Origin: Phycisphaerae bacterium
GTDB lineage: Bacteria > Planctomycetota > Phycisphaerae > Sedimentisphaerales > Anaerobacaceae
DNA: 52,926 nt
Direction: 5' to 3'
NCBI GenBank assembly: GCA_030619925.1
Contig: JAUXAL010000020.1
Location: 1-52,926, forward strand
Part shown: positions 18,011 to 27,549 of the stretch, one piece after another
Layout of the letters: each line of letters begins with the position of its first letter
How positions within the stretch are numbered: the first letter of the stretch is position 1
Notes under the pieces: generated by a model
What the model was told of the DNA's origin: nothing
Databases searched by the model: none
What the model saw: the letters and a program-made list of their open reading frames with translations, nothing else
Position numbers and translations under genes: made by a program

Positions 18011-18046
18011 CTTGTATAGTTTAATACAAGGTATTAATAGTAATAC
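18011..18046. promoter_or_regulatory. Two palindromic operators between gdhA and the LysR gene
   Basis: CTTGTAT-AGTTTA-ATACAAG (18011-18030) contains a T-N11-A type LysR box. It is followed immediately by GTATTA-ATAG-TAATAC (18031-18046). They lie 22 bases before the LysR ATG. A TATAAT for gdhA appears on the opposite strand near 17938. The layout fits autoregulation and control of gdhA. Confidence 0.7.
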
Positions 18047-18067
18047 AATCTATCAGGATAGCTTATA

Positions 18068-18952
18068 ATGCATATAGAAATGCTAAGGATATTCTGCGAT
18101 TTGGTGGAGTTATTGAGCTTCTCGAAGACCGCCGAGAAACACCTTTTGAGTCAATCGGCGGTTTCACAGCAGCTTGCACAACTGGAACTTGCGCACAAGT
18201 GCCAGCTAATCGACCGAAAGAAAAGACCCATTGAGCTTACAAAACAAGGCCAGTCGTTTTACCAGGCCTCCAAAGATATTCTTGACAGATACGAACAGCT
18301 AAAGAATGAACTGAGCGCCTTGAAAAAATCTTCTGTGAGCAGAATAAACGTAGCTGCAATTTTCAGTATCGGTATGCACACACTGCCGGACTACGTTAAG
18401 AGATTCATGGTCAGCTATCCAAACGTCAATGTCCATATGGAATACTTTAGCGCCGAGAGGATTTATGAATTCGTTTTAGCCGGCGATATCGATATCGGTC
18501 TTGTGGCTGTTCCTAAAAGAGACAGAAGATTGGAAGTGTATGACTTTGAGGCTGAGCCGCTGGTTCTGGCCTGCAGCCCGAAACATCCTTTATCGCACGA
18601 ATCACAGGTTGATATTCATAGATTGCAGTTTGAAAGATTTATCGCCTTCGGGAAAGGTGTCCCTACGCGGGTGTGGATAGACAGTATTTTAGAGCGTTAC
18701 AATATTGTTGTCCGGCCGGTGATGGAATTCGATAACATTGAAACCGTGAAACGAGCGGTGGAAATAAACTCAGGGATAAGCATACTGCCGCAGACTGGGA
18801 TCCTTCAGGAAGTCGGCAGCGGCACGATAAAGGCGATTGCCTTTTCGAATGAGAATTTTGTCAGGCCGACCGGAATAATTGTCCGAAAGGGTAAAATTTT
18901 GGGCCAGGCTTGCCGATACTTTATTGAGCTGCTGCAGAAAAAAGCTAAATAA
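18068..18952 (+). CDS. LysR-family transcriptional regulator
   Basis: This is a 294-residue regulator. The N-terminal winged helix-turn-helix reads SFSKTAEKHLLSQSAVSQQL. The remainder is the two-lobed effector-binding domain (SIGMHTLPDYVKRF, GDIDIGLVAVPKRDRRLE, EINSGISILPQTGI). It is divergently transcribed from gdhA across 173 bases containing two palindromes, the classic arrangement for a LysR protein controlling its neighbour. The ligand is unknown, with 2-oxoglutarate or an amino acid likely from context. A second in-frame ATG four codons in is possible. Confidence 0.92.
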   Translation: MHIEMLRIFCDLVELLSFSKTAEKHLLSQSAVSQQLAQLELAHKCQLIDRKKRPIELTKQGQSFYQASKDILDRYEQLKNELSALKKSSVSRINVAAIFSIGMHTLPDYVKRFMVSYPNVNVHMEYFSAERIYEFVLAGDIDIGLVAVPKRDRRLEVYDFEAEPLVLACSPKHPLSHESQVDIHRLQFERFIAFGKGVPTRVWIDSILERYNIVVRPVMEFDNIETVKRAVEINSGISILPQTGILQEVGSGTIKAIAFSNENFVRPTGIIVRKGKILGQACRYFIELLQKKAK

Positions 18953-19088
18953 AAAATAACAGGTACACAAAAGAAATGGATATATTCTGCGAAAGAGCGA
19001 ATAAGGTTTTGAGCATTTGGTATTTGAATCTTGACTGTCGTCAGACAAGTTTTGAGATTGTTTCCACCGCAAGGTGTCCTGCGGAGGA

Positions 19089-19145
19089 TTTCGACCCGCC
19101 ACCGGCGGGCATGGATCGAAACCCAGCGTTGCTGGGTCGAATTTC
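19089..19145. repeat. Paired palindromes before the HAD gene
   Basis: CCCGCC-ACC-GGCGGG (19095-19109) and CCCAGC-GTT-GCTGGG (19122-19136) lie inside an outer TTCGACCC/GGGTCGAA inverted repeat. The same CCCAGC.GCTGGG plus CCCGCC.GGCGGG combination is found, in the other order, inside murD. Confidence 0.75.
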
Positions 19146-19160
19146 GGATTTTAATGAGAT

Positions 19161-19748
19161 ATGTCAATTAAAGCTGTAATATTTGATTTGGATGGCACAA
19201 TAACCCAGCCTTACTTTGACTTTGACGCCATTCGTGAAGAGATGGGGTTGGCCGGAGATTCCGGGCCTGTCTTGGAGTCGATGGAGAAAATGACCGCTCA
19301 ACAGCGCCAGGAGGTCGAGAAAATACTGCACTATCACGAGCAAAAGGCGGTAACAGAATCCAGGCTTAACGCCGGTGCAAAACAAACACTTTCGGCGCTT
19401 CGCGCAGCAGGCATTCATATCGGGATATTAACCCGTAACAGGCGAAGCAATGCGATTGCTATCGCCCGCAAGCATAACTTGAAATTCGACGCTATAATTG
19501 GCAGGGAGGAAGGGCCGGTCAAACCCGATGCCTTCGGCGTGCTGCAGCTATGTGAGCAATTCGGCGTGCAGCCGGAAGAAACACTGCTGGTAGGCGATTA
19601 TCTGTTCGATTTACTCTGTGCCAAAGCCGCACGTGCCGTTGCGGTACTGTTGACCAATCACGATCGGCCCGGCGATTTCGCCAAGCATGCAGATTTTTGT
19701 ATCGAAAACATCAGCCGGGTACTTGAAATTATTGAAAACAAAAAATAG
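19161..19748 (+). CDS. HAD-superfamily phosphatase (phosphoglycolate phosphatase-like)
   Basis: This is a 195-residue soluble HAD hydrolase. Motif I is FDLDGTI (nucleophile Asp9), motif II the Thr in ILTRNRRSN, motif III the Lys in VKPDAF and motif IV LLVGDYLFD. The helical cap (MEKMTAQQRQEVEKILHYHE) is small, type C1. Substrate specificity cannot be read from the sequence; phosphoglycolate or a pyrophosphate is usual. Only a weak GAG lies before the ATG. The stop is followed at once by heptad repeats and the next gene, 49 bases away. Confidence 0.88.
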   Translation: MSIKAVIFDLDGTITQPYFDFDAIREEMGLAGDSGPVLESMEKMTAQQRQEVEKILHYHEQKAVTESRLNAGAKQTLSALRAAGIHIGILTRNRRSNAIAIARKHNLKFDAIIGREEGPVKPDAFGVLQLCEQFGVQPEETLLVGDYLFDLLCAKAARAVAVLLTNHDRPGDFAKHADFCIENISRVLEIIENKK

Positions 19749-19775
19749 CGTATGGCGTATAGCGGTTACCGTATA
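19748..19775. repeat. GCGTATA heptad array
   Basis: Four heptads (GCGTATG, GCGTATA, GCGGTTA, CCGTATA) begin in the last codon of the HAD gene and fill the gap to the next start. The related word AGCGGAT/ACGCTAT occurs in frame in the TPR gene near 46983. Confidence 0.65.
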
Positions 19776-19796
19776 GAGAAAAGGGGAGGCAGATTA

Positions 19797-20597
19797 ATGA
19801 GTAAAAAGATAATTACCAACGTAGCTATTATCTTGTTATGGACAGTTAGTCCCTGCTGGGCCTGCCGGTGCACAGAAAGCCTGGCCGGCTGCCAGCCTGA
19901 AGAGGCAGATGCCAATTCAGTTGAGGCAATCTTAGAACAATTAAGGCAGAAAACCGCAGAGCTTAAATCCTATCAGGGACAGATTGAATACAGATTCATT
20001 CAGCCGTTACTCGAATCAGAGGCGCTCAGGAAAGGTGTTTTGTATTATGCAAAGTTTGGCAAACAATCGAAGATGAGGGTAAATTTTGAAACACTTAAGC
20101 AGGATGATGAAAAAGAGCAAAAATACATCGAGCACTATATCTTCGACGGCATCTGGCTAACCCATATCAATTATCAAATCAAGACTGTTAGACGTTATCA
20201 AGTGGCTGAACCGAACAAACCGGTGGACGCCTTCGATGCGGCCAGTAAGAATTTGCCGATAATCGGCTTTAACAAAATAGATGATTTGAAAAAGCAGTTT
20301 GAGGTAAAGCTGGTTGAACAAAAAAAGGACAAGCCGGAAAGTTTTATCCAGCTGCATTTGAAGGTTAAGCCGGATTCGATTTATAAAGACGACTATATCT
20401 CCATCGATTTTTGGATTGACAAGGAATTGGGACTGCCGGCGAAAGAGGTTGCCGTCTCGACCGAAGAAGATATTTACGAGATAAAATTTCTCAAGCCAAA
20501 GCTCAATAAGAAAATAAATAAGGAGGTGTTTGAGTATAAAATTCCCAAAGGTTTCGGTGAGCCGGAAATAATTCCGCTGAAAAAACAAGGCAAATGA
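19797..20597 (+). CDS. Exported LolA-like/DUF2092-like protein
   Basis: This 266-residue protein has an N-terminal signal (MSKKIITNVAIILLWTVSPC) with cysteines near the cleavage site. It may be a lipoprotein, but no perfect lipobox is present. The mature part (ILEQLRQKTAELKSYQGQIEY, then alternating charged strands, FWIDKELGLPAKEV) has the pattern of LolA/outer-membrane lipoprotein-sorting folds that bind acyl chains. I chose the ATG at 19797, which follows GGGGAGG; the longer frame starts inside the heptad repeat. It lies close to the next exported protein gene and the two may be co-transcribed. Function is not established. Confidence 0.7.
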   Translation: MSKKIITNVAIILLWTVSPCWACRCTESLAGCQPEEADANSVEAILEQLRQKTAELKSYQGQIEYRFIQPLLESEALRKGVLYYAKFGKQSKMRVNFETLKQDDEKEQKYIEHYIFDGIWLTHINYQIKTVRRYQVAEPNKPVDAFDAASKNLPIIGFNKIDDLKKQFEVKLVEQKKDKPESFIQLHLKVKPDSIYKDDYISIDFWIDKELGLPAKEVAVSTEEDIYEIKFLKPKLNKKINKEVFEYKIPKGFGEPEIIPLKKQGK

Positions 20598-20660
20598 AAA
20601 TGATTGACTATTCGCCGTTTTGCCTTGCTGCAGTTGGTAAATAGAACAGGAGCCGGTTCT

Positions 20661-22658
20661 ATGGGTTCGGCAATGGTTGCTGATAAAGATTTTCATATTA
20701 TTATAATGAAATGTGCTGCGAAAATAATGCCGATGAGCCAACGCATAAACGCATCTGCGCATACACGCATCAACTCATTTCTGATGTTCTTGTACTCTTG
20801 CGCTGTTATGCTCTTATGCTCACCTGTTTCTGTCAGTGCCGAAACGCTGCCCGAAACAGCCAGGCTTCTTCCTCCTGAAACAATCCTGCTGGCCAATATC
20901 GACAATTTCAATCGATTCCGAACGGGGTTCGAAAAAACTAACTTTTACAAACTCTACAAAGACCCGGCAATGGCGGCCTTTGTCGATGACTTTAAGACCA
21001 AATGGCGCGAAAAAATCCGCGAGCTGGATAACGAATTTATCAGGGTAGTTACTGATGCAGATGCGTTGCCTCAAGGCAGAGTGGCCGTCGCTATAGTGCT
21101 TAACCCGCCCACCGCGGAAACAAAAGATACCGATGAGCCGCTGTTTCTGTTCATAACCCAGTGGGGCCAAACGATAGCCAAAATCAAAGAAGCAGTGGAT
21201 AAAGTGGTCAAAAAGGACGTCGAAGACGGTGCCTACCGCAAAACCGAAGACTACCGCGGCGTCACTATCACAACGATAACAGGGCAGTCTTCCGCAGATG
21301 AAAGCTATTGCTTTATTGACGACACTCTCATAGAGTCTATGAATCCGGACGTTCTCAAATTTGTCATCGCACATATCAAAGGTGCCGGCAGCCCGACACT
21401 GGCCGACGACACTGATTATGCCGCCACCATAAAATTCATGCGGCCCTCTGCCCCTGGTCGGATTGATTTCTACGTCAATATAAAACAAATCATCAAAACA
21501 ATAATTGCCGAGGATACGACCGGCGGGATAAAAACAGTAATAGCTAACCTGGGCCTTGATAATGTTACATCTTTCAGTTGTTCAATTGACCCTGGGAGCC
21601 TGCCGTCGGCGGGCGGGGGCTCTTCTTTCGCAAAAGCATTCCTGAAAATCGAAGGCAGGAAAAAGGGTATTTGCAAAATGCTCGATTTCGAATCGGCCAC
21701 TTTTAGGGCGCCGCAATTTATCTCTGCCTCGGTATGTTCGGTATCATTTGTGAATTTGAATATCCAAAACGCTTTTAGTGAATTTGCCAATATCCTTACC
21801 GGTTTTTCACTACAATTTGCTGCGATGATGTATATGCCACTTTTGCTGCCGAGCCCGCAGGGCGAACCGTCACTGCAACTAAAAGCTGATATTATCGACC
21901 ATCTCGGCTCACAAATTATAACAGCCCAAAGCACAGGCAAGCCGCCTTTCAATGCCGGTGCGCGGCCACCAGCAGAATCACTTATCGCTGTGGCGGTAAA
22001 CGACCGCAGTGCTCTTGAAAAATCTCTGGCGCTTCTGCACAGCAGAGTAATAGCTCCAAACAACCCTAACGCCAGGCGCGAGCTTCTGGGCCACACACTA
22101 TATTTAGTTGCCCCCCCGACTATGCTGCCGGCTTCCAGGCCGGGCGAGAGAACACCGATGCAAGCCCCTGCCGGGCCAGGTGCCCCTAAAATGCCTAAGT
22201 TGGCATTTGCCGTCACTGATACTCATCTGATTTTCGGGAGTGAATCTGTTGTTGAACAAGCCATTCGGGCATTGAGCAGTACCGGGACCGTATCAGTGGG
22301 TTCTGCGAATTGGTTTAATAAGGCCAAATCAGCCGTTCCTTCGGTGGTTGGACTGGCCGGTTTGCAAGACAGTGCGGCTTCCGGCGAACTCTTCTGGCCC
22401 GTCCTGCGCGGATTGAAGCAAAGCGGCAGAAAAGGCAAGGCTGAGGATTCGGGTATTGAGATGGGCGTCGGGACGAGCCCCGGCACGGTCTTTCTGCAAT
22501 TGATGTTTTCGCAGGCAGGTTCTGATTTGTTTAATTTTAGTCTTTTGCCTGAGTTTGATGCTGTGCGTAAGTATTTTGGCTTATCTGCCTTTTACGGCAT
22601 CAGCAGGCCGGACGGCTTCTTCTTCGAATTCAAATATCTTAATCCCGTTAACAATTGA
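20661..22658 (+). CDS. Large exported protein of unknown function
   Basis: I do not recognise this 665-residue protein firmly. It has a signal sequence (INSFLMFLYSCAVMLLCSPV, SVSA cleavage) and a mature part beginning LPETARLLPPETILLANIDN, typical of planctomycete DUF3352-like proteins. These have long mixed alpha/beta repeats, short self-descriptive segments such as SLIAVAVNDRSALEKSLAL, and a Pro-rich linker (PASRPGERTPMQAPAGPGAP). The start is uncertain: AGGAG precedes the ATG at 20661, but 20706 and 20733 are possible. The signal peptide is encoded partly by octanucleotide repeats (20741-20820). Confidence 0.65.
   Translation: MGSAMVADKDFHIIIMKCAAKIMPMSQRINASAHTRINSFLMFLYSCAVMLLCSPVSVSAETLPETARLLPPETILLANIDNFNRFRTGFEKTNFYKLYKDPAMAAFVDDFKTKWREKIRELDNEFIRVVTDADALPQGRVAVAIVLNPPTAETKDTDEPLFLFITQWGQTIAKIKEAVDKVVKKDVEDGAYRKTEDYRGVTITTITGQSSADESYCFIDDTLIESMNPDVLKFVIAHIKGAGSPTLADDTDYAATIKFMRPSAPGRIDFYVNIKQIIKTIIAEDTTGGIKTVIANLGLDNVTSFSCSIDPGSLPSAGGGSSFAKAFLKIEGRKKGICKMLDFESATFRAPQFISASVCSVSFVNLNIQNAFSEFANILTGFSLQFAAMMYMPLLLPSPQGEPSLQLKADIIDHLGSQIITAQSTGKPPFNAGARPPAESLIAVAVNDRSALEKSLALLHSRVIAPNNPNARRELLGHTLYLVAPPTMLPASRPGERTPMQAPAGPGAPKMPKLAFAVTDTHLIFGSESVVEQAIRALSSTGTVSVGSANWFNKAKSAVPSVVGLAGLQDSAASGELFWPVLRGLKQSGRKGKAEDSGIEMGVGTSPGTVFLQLMFSQAGSDLFNFSLLPEFDAVRKYFGLSAFYGISRPDGFFFEFKYLNPVNN
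20741..20820. repeat. Octad repeats inside the signal-peptide region
   Basis: ACGCATAA-ACGCATCT-GCGCATAC-ACGCATCA (20741-20772), then CTTGTACT-CTTGCGCT-GTTATGCT-CTTATGCT (20789-20820). The second set reads as the partial complement of the first. They encode the basic and hydrophobic parts of the signal peptide of the exported protein. Confidence 0.55.
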
Positions 22659-22710
22659 TGATCGCAAAAGCTCTGAAGATAACCGGGCAAGAGCGGCCGA
22701 TAGTCAATTG

Positions 22711-23586
22711 TCAGTGTATAACTTTGTTTAGGGGGTAAGTGATTATGCCCGAGGCTCCCGCGCGCTTCAAAGCCGGGACCAGGGACCGGTCGACCTTGTC
22801 GTCGATAATCACTTCTATTGCCACATAATCAGAATCAACCAAACTCGAAATAGTCGGGCTCTTTTCAGCAGGCAGTATCTTCAATATCGATTCTAAGTTG
22901 TCCTTCTTTATATTCATCTTCAAGCCGACTTTGCTGCGGGCTTCGATTGCTGCGTTAAGAAGTATGGAGATGTTTTCTATTTTTTGGCGTTTGAACTTAT
23001 CGCCCCAGGCCTGCTTGTTTACGATAAATCTTGTCGTAGAGGTTATCACGGTATCTATTATGCGCAGATTATTTGCCCGCAGTGACGCGCCGGTCTCGGT
23101 GAGCTCCACTATCGCATCGACCAGCCGGGCCTTTACCTCCGTAGCACCCCAGCTAAATTCAACCTTTACGTTGATATTCTTGTCTGCGAAGTATTTTCTT
23201 GTTACGTTAACCAGCTCGGTTGCGATTATACCGCCGGCCAAATCCTTCGCGCTTTTAACCTGCGATTCATCAGAGACAGCCAGCACCCATCTGGCCGGAT
23301 TGCTTGTGGCTTTGCTGTAGGCAAGTTCGCAGACATCCACCACGTCACAGTCGTTCTCCATTATCCAGTCGTAGCCGGTAATGCCGGTATCGAGAACGCC
23401 GTCGGCTACATATCTGCCCATCTCCTGTGCTCGCAGCATAACAAGAGTGATTTGCTCGTCGTCTATGTGAGGTAAATAACTCCTTTCAGAATCGGCGATG
23501 TGGAACCCGGCTTTGCCGAAAAGTTCTATCGTTGCCTTTTGCAAACTGCCTGTGGGAATACCTAATTTTAGTATTTGTTCTGACAT
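22711..23586 (-). CDS. hisG: ATP phosphoribosyltransferase, long form
   Basis: This 291-residue enzyme catalyses the first step of histidine synthesis (ATP + PRPP). It is the long form, with a C-terminal ACT-like regulatory domain (about 215-291) that senses histidine (LESILKILPAEKSPTISSL, KRAGASGIITYPLNKVI). The catalytic core shows GIPTGSLQKATIELFGKAGF, GVLDTGITGYDW and the PRPP-binding region VELTETGASLRANNL, where the usual D.V..TG becomes E..ETG. It is the last gene of the nusA operon. The leader consists of GAGATAC-type heptads and I see no Shine-Dalgarno. No other his genes are nearby. Confidence 0.95.
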   Translation of the reverse strand: MSEQILKLGIPTGSLQKATIELFGKAGFHIADSERSYLPHIDDEQITLVMLRAQEMGRYVADGVLDTGITGYDWIMENDCDVVDVCELAYSKATSNPARWVLAVSDESQVKSAKDLAGGIIATELVNVTRKYFADKNINVKVEFSWGATEVKARLVDAIVELTETGASLRANNLRIIDTVITSTTRFIVNKQAWGDKFKRQKIENISILLNAAIEARSKVGLKMNIKKDNLESILKILPAEKSPTISSLVDSDYVAIEVIIDDKVDRSLVPALKRAGASGIITYPLNKVIH

Positions 23587-23650
23587 CGTTTCGTATCTCG
23601 ATGCTCGTAAGACCAGATCGAGAATCAGGAATCGAGAATCGAGTATCCCT
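23585..23650. repeat. Inverted GAGATAC/GAGAATC heptad cluster
   Basis: TATCTCGATGCTCG on one side and four heptads (GAGAATC, AGGAATC, GAGAATC, GAGTATC) on the other flank a short centre. The cluster supplies the hisG leader and the final codons and stop of the upstream HhH gene (GYSILDS). Confidence 0.7.
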
Positions 23651-24347
23651 TTTTACTTTTTTTTGTTTTCTTTTTGGTTTTGGTTGTTGCTTTCGCGGCT
23701 GTTCGCCGAGTAGTCTTGGTTTTTTTCTTCTTCTTTCTGCCCCTGCGTGTTTCGCTTTCGCGCCGCAAAAGAGCATAAAACTCGTAAGCATTTTTGGCTG
23801 GAATCTGCTTGGCCAAAAACCCTTCTATCTGCTGCTCATCAGCGTTAGGATGGACCAGCTCGTTGCTTCTGAGATATTCAATCATCTTTCTTGTAAGCGG
23901 TATAGCGTGGCCCTGCAGAGATGTGAGCATACAATAATCGACAACGAAACGGCTGGTACCTTCCATTTTCTCAAGAGCTTGTTTGGCCGGACGTTTGCCT
24001 ATGCTTTTCAGCGACTTTAAGCTGACTTTATGATATTCGTCGAATATAGCCCTCAGGACCTTGGGGATTGTTGAAGCTATATCACTTGTAACAGGCGTAT
24101 CGCCGCCCAACATTTCAACAATTTCTTCTGCGTGCGAAACCCGCAAATCGTTCAAGTCAACGAAATAATCAGCAAGCTTCTTAATCGCAGATTGTGTCGC
24201 CTTCTCGCTTAGTTCAGCGCCAATAATAGCATAGACAAGTGCATCCGCTGGTTCATCATAGATGACTTTTTGGGGTTTCGGATATTTACGACTCAGTGAG
24301 CGATACAGCCTTTGTATTTTTTTAGAATACCCTTTACTATCCTTCAT
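23625..24347 (-). CDS. HhH-GPD (endonuclease III-like) protein with a basic tail, probably not a glycosylase
   Basis: This is a 240-residue protein. Residues about 10-190 follow the all-helical endonuclease III fold (DALVYAIIGAELSEKATQSA, the hairpin LKSIGKRPAKQALEKM). The catalytic Lys of the helix-hairpin-helix and the Asp of the usual VDTHV segment are not conserved (HAIPLTRKM), and there is no Cys4 iron-sulfur loop. The last 45 residues are almost entirely Lys, Thr, Arg and Ala, like a histone tail, and the final seven codons come from heptad repeats. It is probably a DNA- or RNA-binding protein derived from a glycosylase. It lies within the nusA-infB-rbfA operon. Confidence 0.7.
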   Translation of the reverse strand: MKDSKGYSKKIQRLYRSLSRKYPKPQKVIYDEPADALVYAIIGAELSEKATQSAIKKLADYFVDLNDLRVSHAEEIVEMLGGDTPVTSDIASTIPKVLRAIFDEYHKVSLKSLKSIGKRPAKQALEKMEGTSRFVVDYCMLTSLQGHAIPLTRKMIEYLRSNELVHPNADEQQIEGFLAKQIPAKNAYEFYALLRRESETRRGRKKKKKTKTTRRTAAKATTKTKKKTKKSKKGYSILDS

Positions 24348-24426
24348 ATCGGCCTCTACAGGGAGCCGCCGGTGGGCGGCAACAGTTCAGCGTTGTACCA
24401 CTTCACCACCCGCCCGTCCAACCGTC

Positions 24427-24828
24427 TCACTGTCCAACCGTCTCGCCGTCCCAGTCTTTCTCGGGCTCTTCCTTCTTCAGCTCGTTGGCCGCCTGGTCTA
24501 TCAGTTTCATAGTCTCCAGCGCTTTTTTGAATTTCTCATCCCTGTAAAAATGCAAAACGGGACAGAATTTGCTCTGCAATTTACCGGCTAATAGTGATTG
24601 TATTCGGCTCTTTGCGTGCGTGATTGCCGCGAAAGTCTTGTTCTGTGTGGCATCATCCTTGCCAAAAATGCTGAGATACACATCGGCACTACGCAAATCA
24701 GCAGCCATATCAACTCTTGTGACACTCACAAACCCCTCAATACGTGGGTCATTAAGATGGTGGGCGATAGCGTCACTAACCACTTCTTTTACCACGCGAG
24801 CTACTTTTTCCTGTCTTCGCGTCACCAT
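24427..24828 (-). CDS. rbfA: Ribosome-binding factor A
   Basis: This 133-residue KH-fold factor matures the 30S subunit and helps process 16S rRNA. The N-terminal RRQEKVARVVKEVVSDAI, the core VSVTRVDMAADLRSADVYL and the segment CPVLHFYRDEKFKK are family hallmarks. The Glu/Lys-rich C-terminus is slightly longer than usual. It follows infB on the same strand, as in most bacteria. The 99-base gap holds ACTATTT heptads in inverted orientation. Confidence 0.93.
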   Translation of the reverse strand: MVTRRQEKVARVVKEVVSDAIAHHLNDPRIEGFVSVTRVDMAADLRSADVYLSIFGKDDATQNKTFAAITHAKSRIQSLLAGKLQSKFCPVLHFYRDEKFKKALETMKLIDQAANELKKEEPEKDWDGETVGQ

Positions 24829-24837
24829 CTGACCATT

Positions 24838-24918
24838 TACTATTTACTATTTACTATTTACTATTGTTTCGGAGCTCGTATCTCCGACTTCCATTTCAAT
24901 AGTAAATAGTAAATAGTC
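24838..24918. repeat. Inverted ACTATTT heptads between infB and rbfA
   Basis: Four ACTATTT heptads (about 24838-24865) face AGTAAAT-AGTAAAT-AGTCG (about 24900-24918) across a centre containing TCGGAGCTCG. In RNA this forms a long AU hairpin within the operon transcript, a possible processing or pausing site. Confidence 0.7.
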
Positions 24919-24927
24919 GATATTCAA

Positions 24928-27549
24928 TTAGCTGAGAGTTCTGGCTACTTTCACAATTTCGTAGAACTCAAGGACGTCATCGACTTTAATATCGTCGAAT
25001 CCCGCCACCTTAATTCCGCATTCGAGACCCGTCTTGACCTCGCGAACGTCGTCCTTGAAATGCTTTAGCGACTCTATACTCAGGTTGTCTTTGAGTACAA
25101 TATTGTCACGTATCAATCGCATTTTCGCATTCTTGCTTGCGTACCCGCTGCTGACATAACAGCCGGCCACTGTACCAACTCGTGAAATCTTAAACGTAGC
25201 TCTTACCACAACTCTGCCGAGCGAGTTCTCTGTTTCTTCCGGCTCGAGCAGGCCTTCCATTGATTTTCGCAAATCTTCGGTTATGCGGTAGATGACATTG
25301 TAGAGTCTTATCTCCACGCCCTTGGCTTCTGCGGTCTTGGCTGCGTGTTCTTCGGGGACGACGTTAAAGCCGATAATAATGGCGTTTGACGCCTCAGCAA
25401 GCACAACATCACCCTCCGTAATTCCGCCTGGTGCCGAGTGCAGGATATTAATCTTTACCTCCTCGGTGCTCAGCTCAGATAAGTATTTTGTCAAAACATC
25501 TATCGAACCCTGTACGTCGGCCCGGATGATAAGATCCAAATCTTCGGTCTTGCCCGCCTCTATTTGGCTGAATAGATTATCCAGTGTTACCTGCCTGCGT
25601 TCTATCAGAGAGCTTTCTCTTGAGCGTATTTGGTTTTCCTCGGCGGCGGCCTTGGCCCTGTTAATGTCGTCCAGACGGTAAAATCTGTCCCCAGCCTGGG
25701 GAACATCGCTCAGACCTGTTATCTCCACCGGCATAGAGCTTGTAGCTGTCTTTATGTTTTTGCCGTAGCTGTTTTTCAACATTTTTACTCTTCCGTAGGC
25801 GCCGCCGGCTAACACCACATCGCCCTTTTTCAGCTGGCCCTCTTTGATTAACAGAGTTGCCACAGGACCACGCCGTGCCGACATCCTCGCCTCAACGACC
25901 CATCCTGTTGCAGGGATTGTATCATCGGCCTTGAGTTCAAGCAGTTCAGCTACATAATCGAGAGATTCAAGCAAATCATCTATACCCTCACTGGTCACTG
26001 CGCTGGTTTTGACGACTTCGGTCTGGCCTCCCCACTCAGCCGGCGTCAGCTCCTGCTCGGTCAACTGGGAGTAAACACGATTTACGTCGCAGCCGGGCAA
26101 ATCTATTTTATTCAATGCCACGATAGTCGGCACATTTGCTGCCTTGCTGTGGGCTATCGCCTCGACGGTTTGTGGCATCACCCCATCGTCGGCGGCAATC
26201 ACCAGCACCACAACATCAGTCATATTGGCACCTCTGGCACGCATAGCTGTAAAAGCCTCGTGTCCCGGAGTATCGAGAAATGTTACTTTCTTATTGTCCC
26301 AGATAACTTCGGATGCTCCGATATGCTGGGTGATGCCGCCTGCTTCGCCGGCTGCTATCTGAGTCGACCGAATTTTGTCCAGCAGGCTGGTCTTGCCGTG
26401 GTCAACGTGCCCAAGCATTGCAGCAACCACCGCTCGCCTCTGGAGATTGTCTCTTTGGCGTTCTTTAAATTCAGCCCCTATCTGTTCTTCCAGTGTGCTT
26501 TTGTATTGCACCGTCAGCTCAGTGTCGAACTCCAGGGCAACCAGTTCCGCAACGTCGCTACTTATGACCTCATTGGCTGTGGCCATTACACCCTGTTGTA
26601 CCAGCTTGCTGATAATGTCCGTTGATTTAATCGCCAAAGCTGCAGATAAATCCTTTACTGTGATTGGCTCGCTTACAACGGCTTTTTTCGGCCTGACAAC
26701 AGCAACTCCGCGTTTGAGCCTGGTGGCAATTTTACGTATCGGTCTTAATCGCAGGCCTTCACCGCCGGCGGCATCAAGCCGGGCTTGTCTTTCCTCAATA
26801 TCTCTTTGTCGCCATCTGCTGCTGAGTTTAGGTTTCCTTACTATCTCCGAACCTCGCTCGTCTCGCCTTCGCCCATGTGTTCTCTCTTTGTATCGCTTTG
26901 GTAATTGTTTCTTTTCCTTGATTGGAGCCAGAGTTGAACTTTCCTGCTCCTGTTCGCTGTACATCAACGGCTCAGTAACAGGTGCATCATACCTGACTCT
27001 CGGTCTCGGCCTCGGCCGTCGTAACGGTTCCGGTGCCTCGACCCGAACAACCTGTGGTCCGCTCAGTCGAGCCGGCTCGGGCTTTTCCAAAATCGGCCCA
27101 GCAGGTAGTATCGGCTCCGGTTCCCGCTCTTGTGGTTCTTCTGTTATCTGTTCTTCTATGGGTGGTGGCTCTTCTGCAGTTACCGCAGCGCCCGTTTCTT
27201 GCTCACTTTGTTCAGCTTCTATTGTAGCGGCCGGTTTGGCCGCTGTCTTGGTTCGCTTGACACGTGGCTTTGCCTGCTTAGCTTTTGGAGCTTTTGTTTT
27301 CTTCGCCGGTGGTTTTCGCTTTACTTTCTTTTTGATGCGGACCTTATCCAGGTCCACCTTCTTGGACGTCTCAACCGTTGTAATATTTTCCCCTTCGCTG
27401 AACCACTCCCGGATAGTTGCGGTCAGACCGGCCGATATCACTGACATATGGTTCTTTACGTCCAGACCCTCATCCTGGCACTTCTTGACAATAGCAGCGC
27501 TTTTTACACTAAGTTCCTTGGCCAAAATGTAAACTCTTGTAGTAGCCAA
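24928..27549 (-). CDS. infB: Translation initiation factor IF-2
   Basis: This 873-residue GTPase delivers initiator tRNA. It has an N-terminal domain ([20 protein letters not shown]), a long Lys/Pro/Glu-rich disordered segment (about 80-290), then the GTPase with [14 protein letters not shown] (G1), DTPGHEAF (G3) and NKIDLPG (G4), and beta-barrel domains II-IV. I place the start at the TTG at 27549, eight bases after GGAG; the frame extends upstream only through another TTG. It lies between nusA and rbfA as expected. Length is typical for IF-2 with a long N-terminus. Confidence 0.96.
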   Translation of the reverse strand: MATTRVYILAKELSVKSAAIVKKCQDEGLDVKNHMSVISAGLTATIREWFSEGENITTVETSKKVDLDKVRIKKKVKRKPPAKKTKAPKAKQAKPRVKRTKTAAKPAATIEAEQSEQETGAAVTAEEPPPIEEQITEEPQEREPEPILPAGPILEKPEPARLSGPQVVRVEAPEPLRRPRPRPRVRYDAPVTEPLMYSEQEQESSTLAPIKEKKQLPKRYKERTHGRRRDERGSEIVRKPKLSSRWRQRDIEERQARLDAAGGEGLRLRPIRKIATRLKRGVAVVRPKKAVVSEPITVKDLSAALAIKSTDIISKLVQQGVMATANEVISSDVAELVALEFDTELTVQYKSTLEEQIGAEFKERQRDNLQRRAVVAAMLGHVDHGKTSLLDKIRSTQIAAGEAGGITQHIGASEVIWDNKKVTFLDTPGHEAFTAMRARGANMTDVVVLVIAADDGVMPQTVEAIAHSKAANVPTIVALNKIDLPGCDVNRVYSQLTEQELTPAEWGGQTEVVKTSAVTSEGIDDLLESLDYVAELLELKADDTIPATGWVVEARMSARRGPVATLLIKEGQLKKGDVVLAGGAYGRVKMLKNSYGKNIKTATSSMPVEITGLSDVPQAGDRFYRLDDINRAKAAAEENQIRSRESSLIERRQVTLDNLFSQIEAGKTEDLDLIIRADVQGSIDVLTKYLSELSTEEVKINILHSAPGGITEGDVVLAEASNAIIIGFNVVPEEHAAKTAEAKGVEIRLYNVIYRITEDLRKSMEGLLEPEETENSLGRVVVRATFKISRVGTVAGCYVSSGYASKNAKMRLIRDNIVLKDNLSIESLKHFKDDVREVKTGLECGIKVAGFDDIKVDDVLEFYEIVKVARTLS

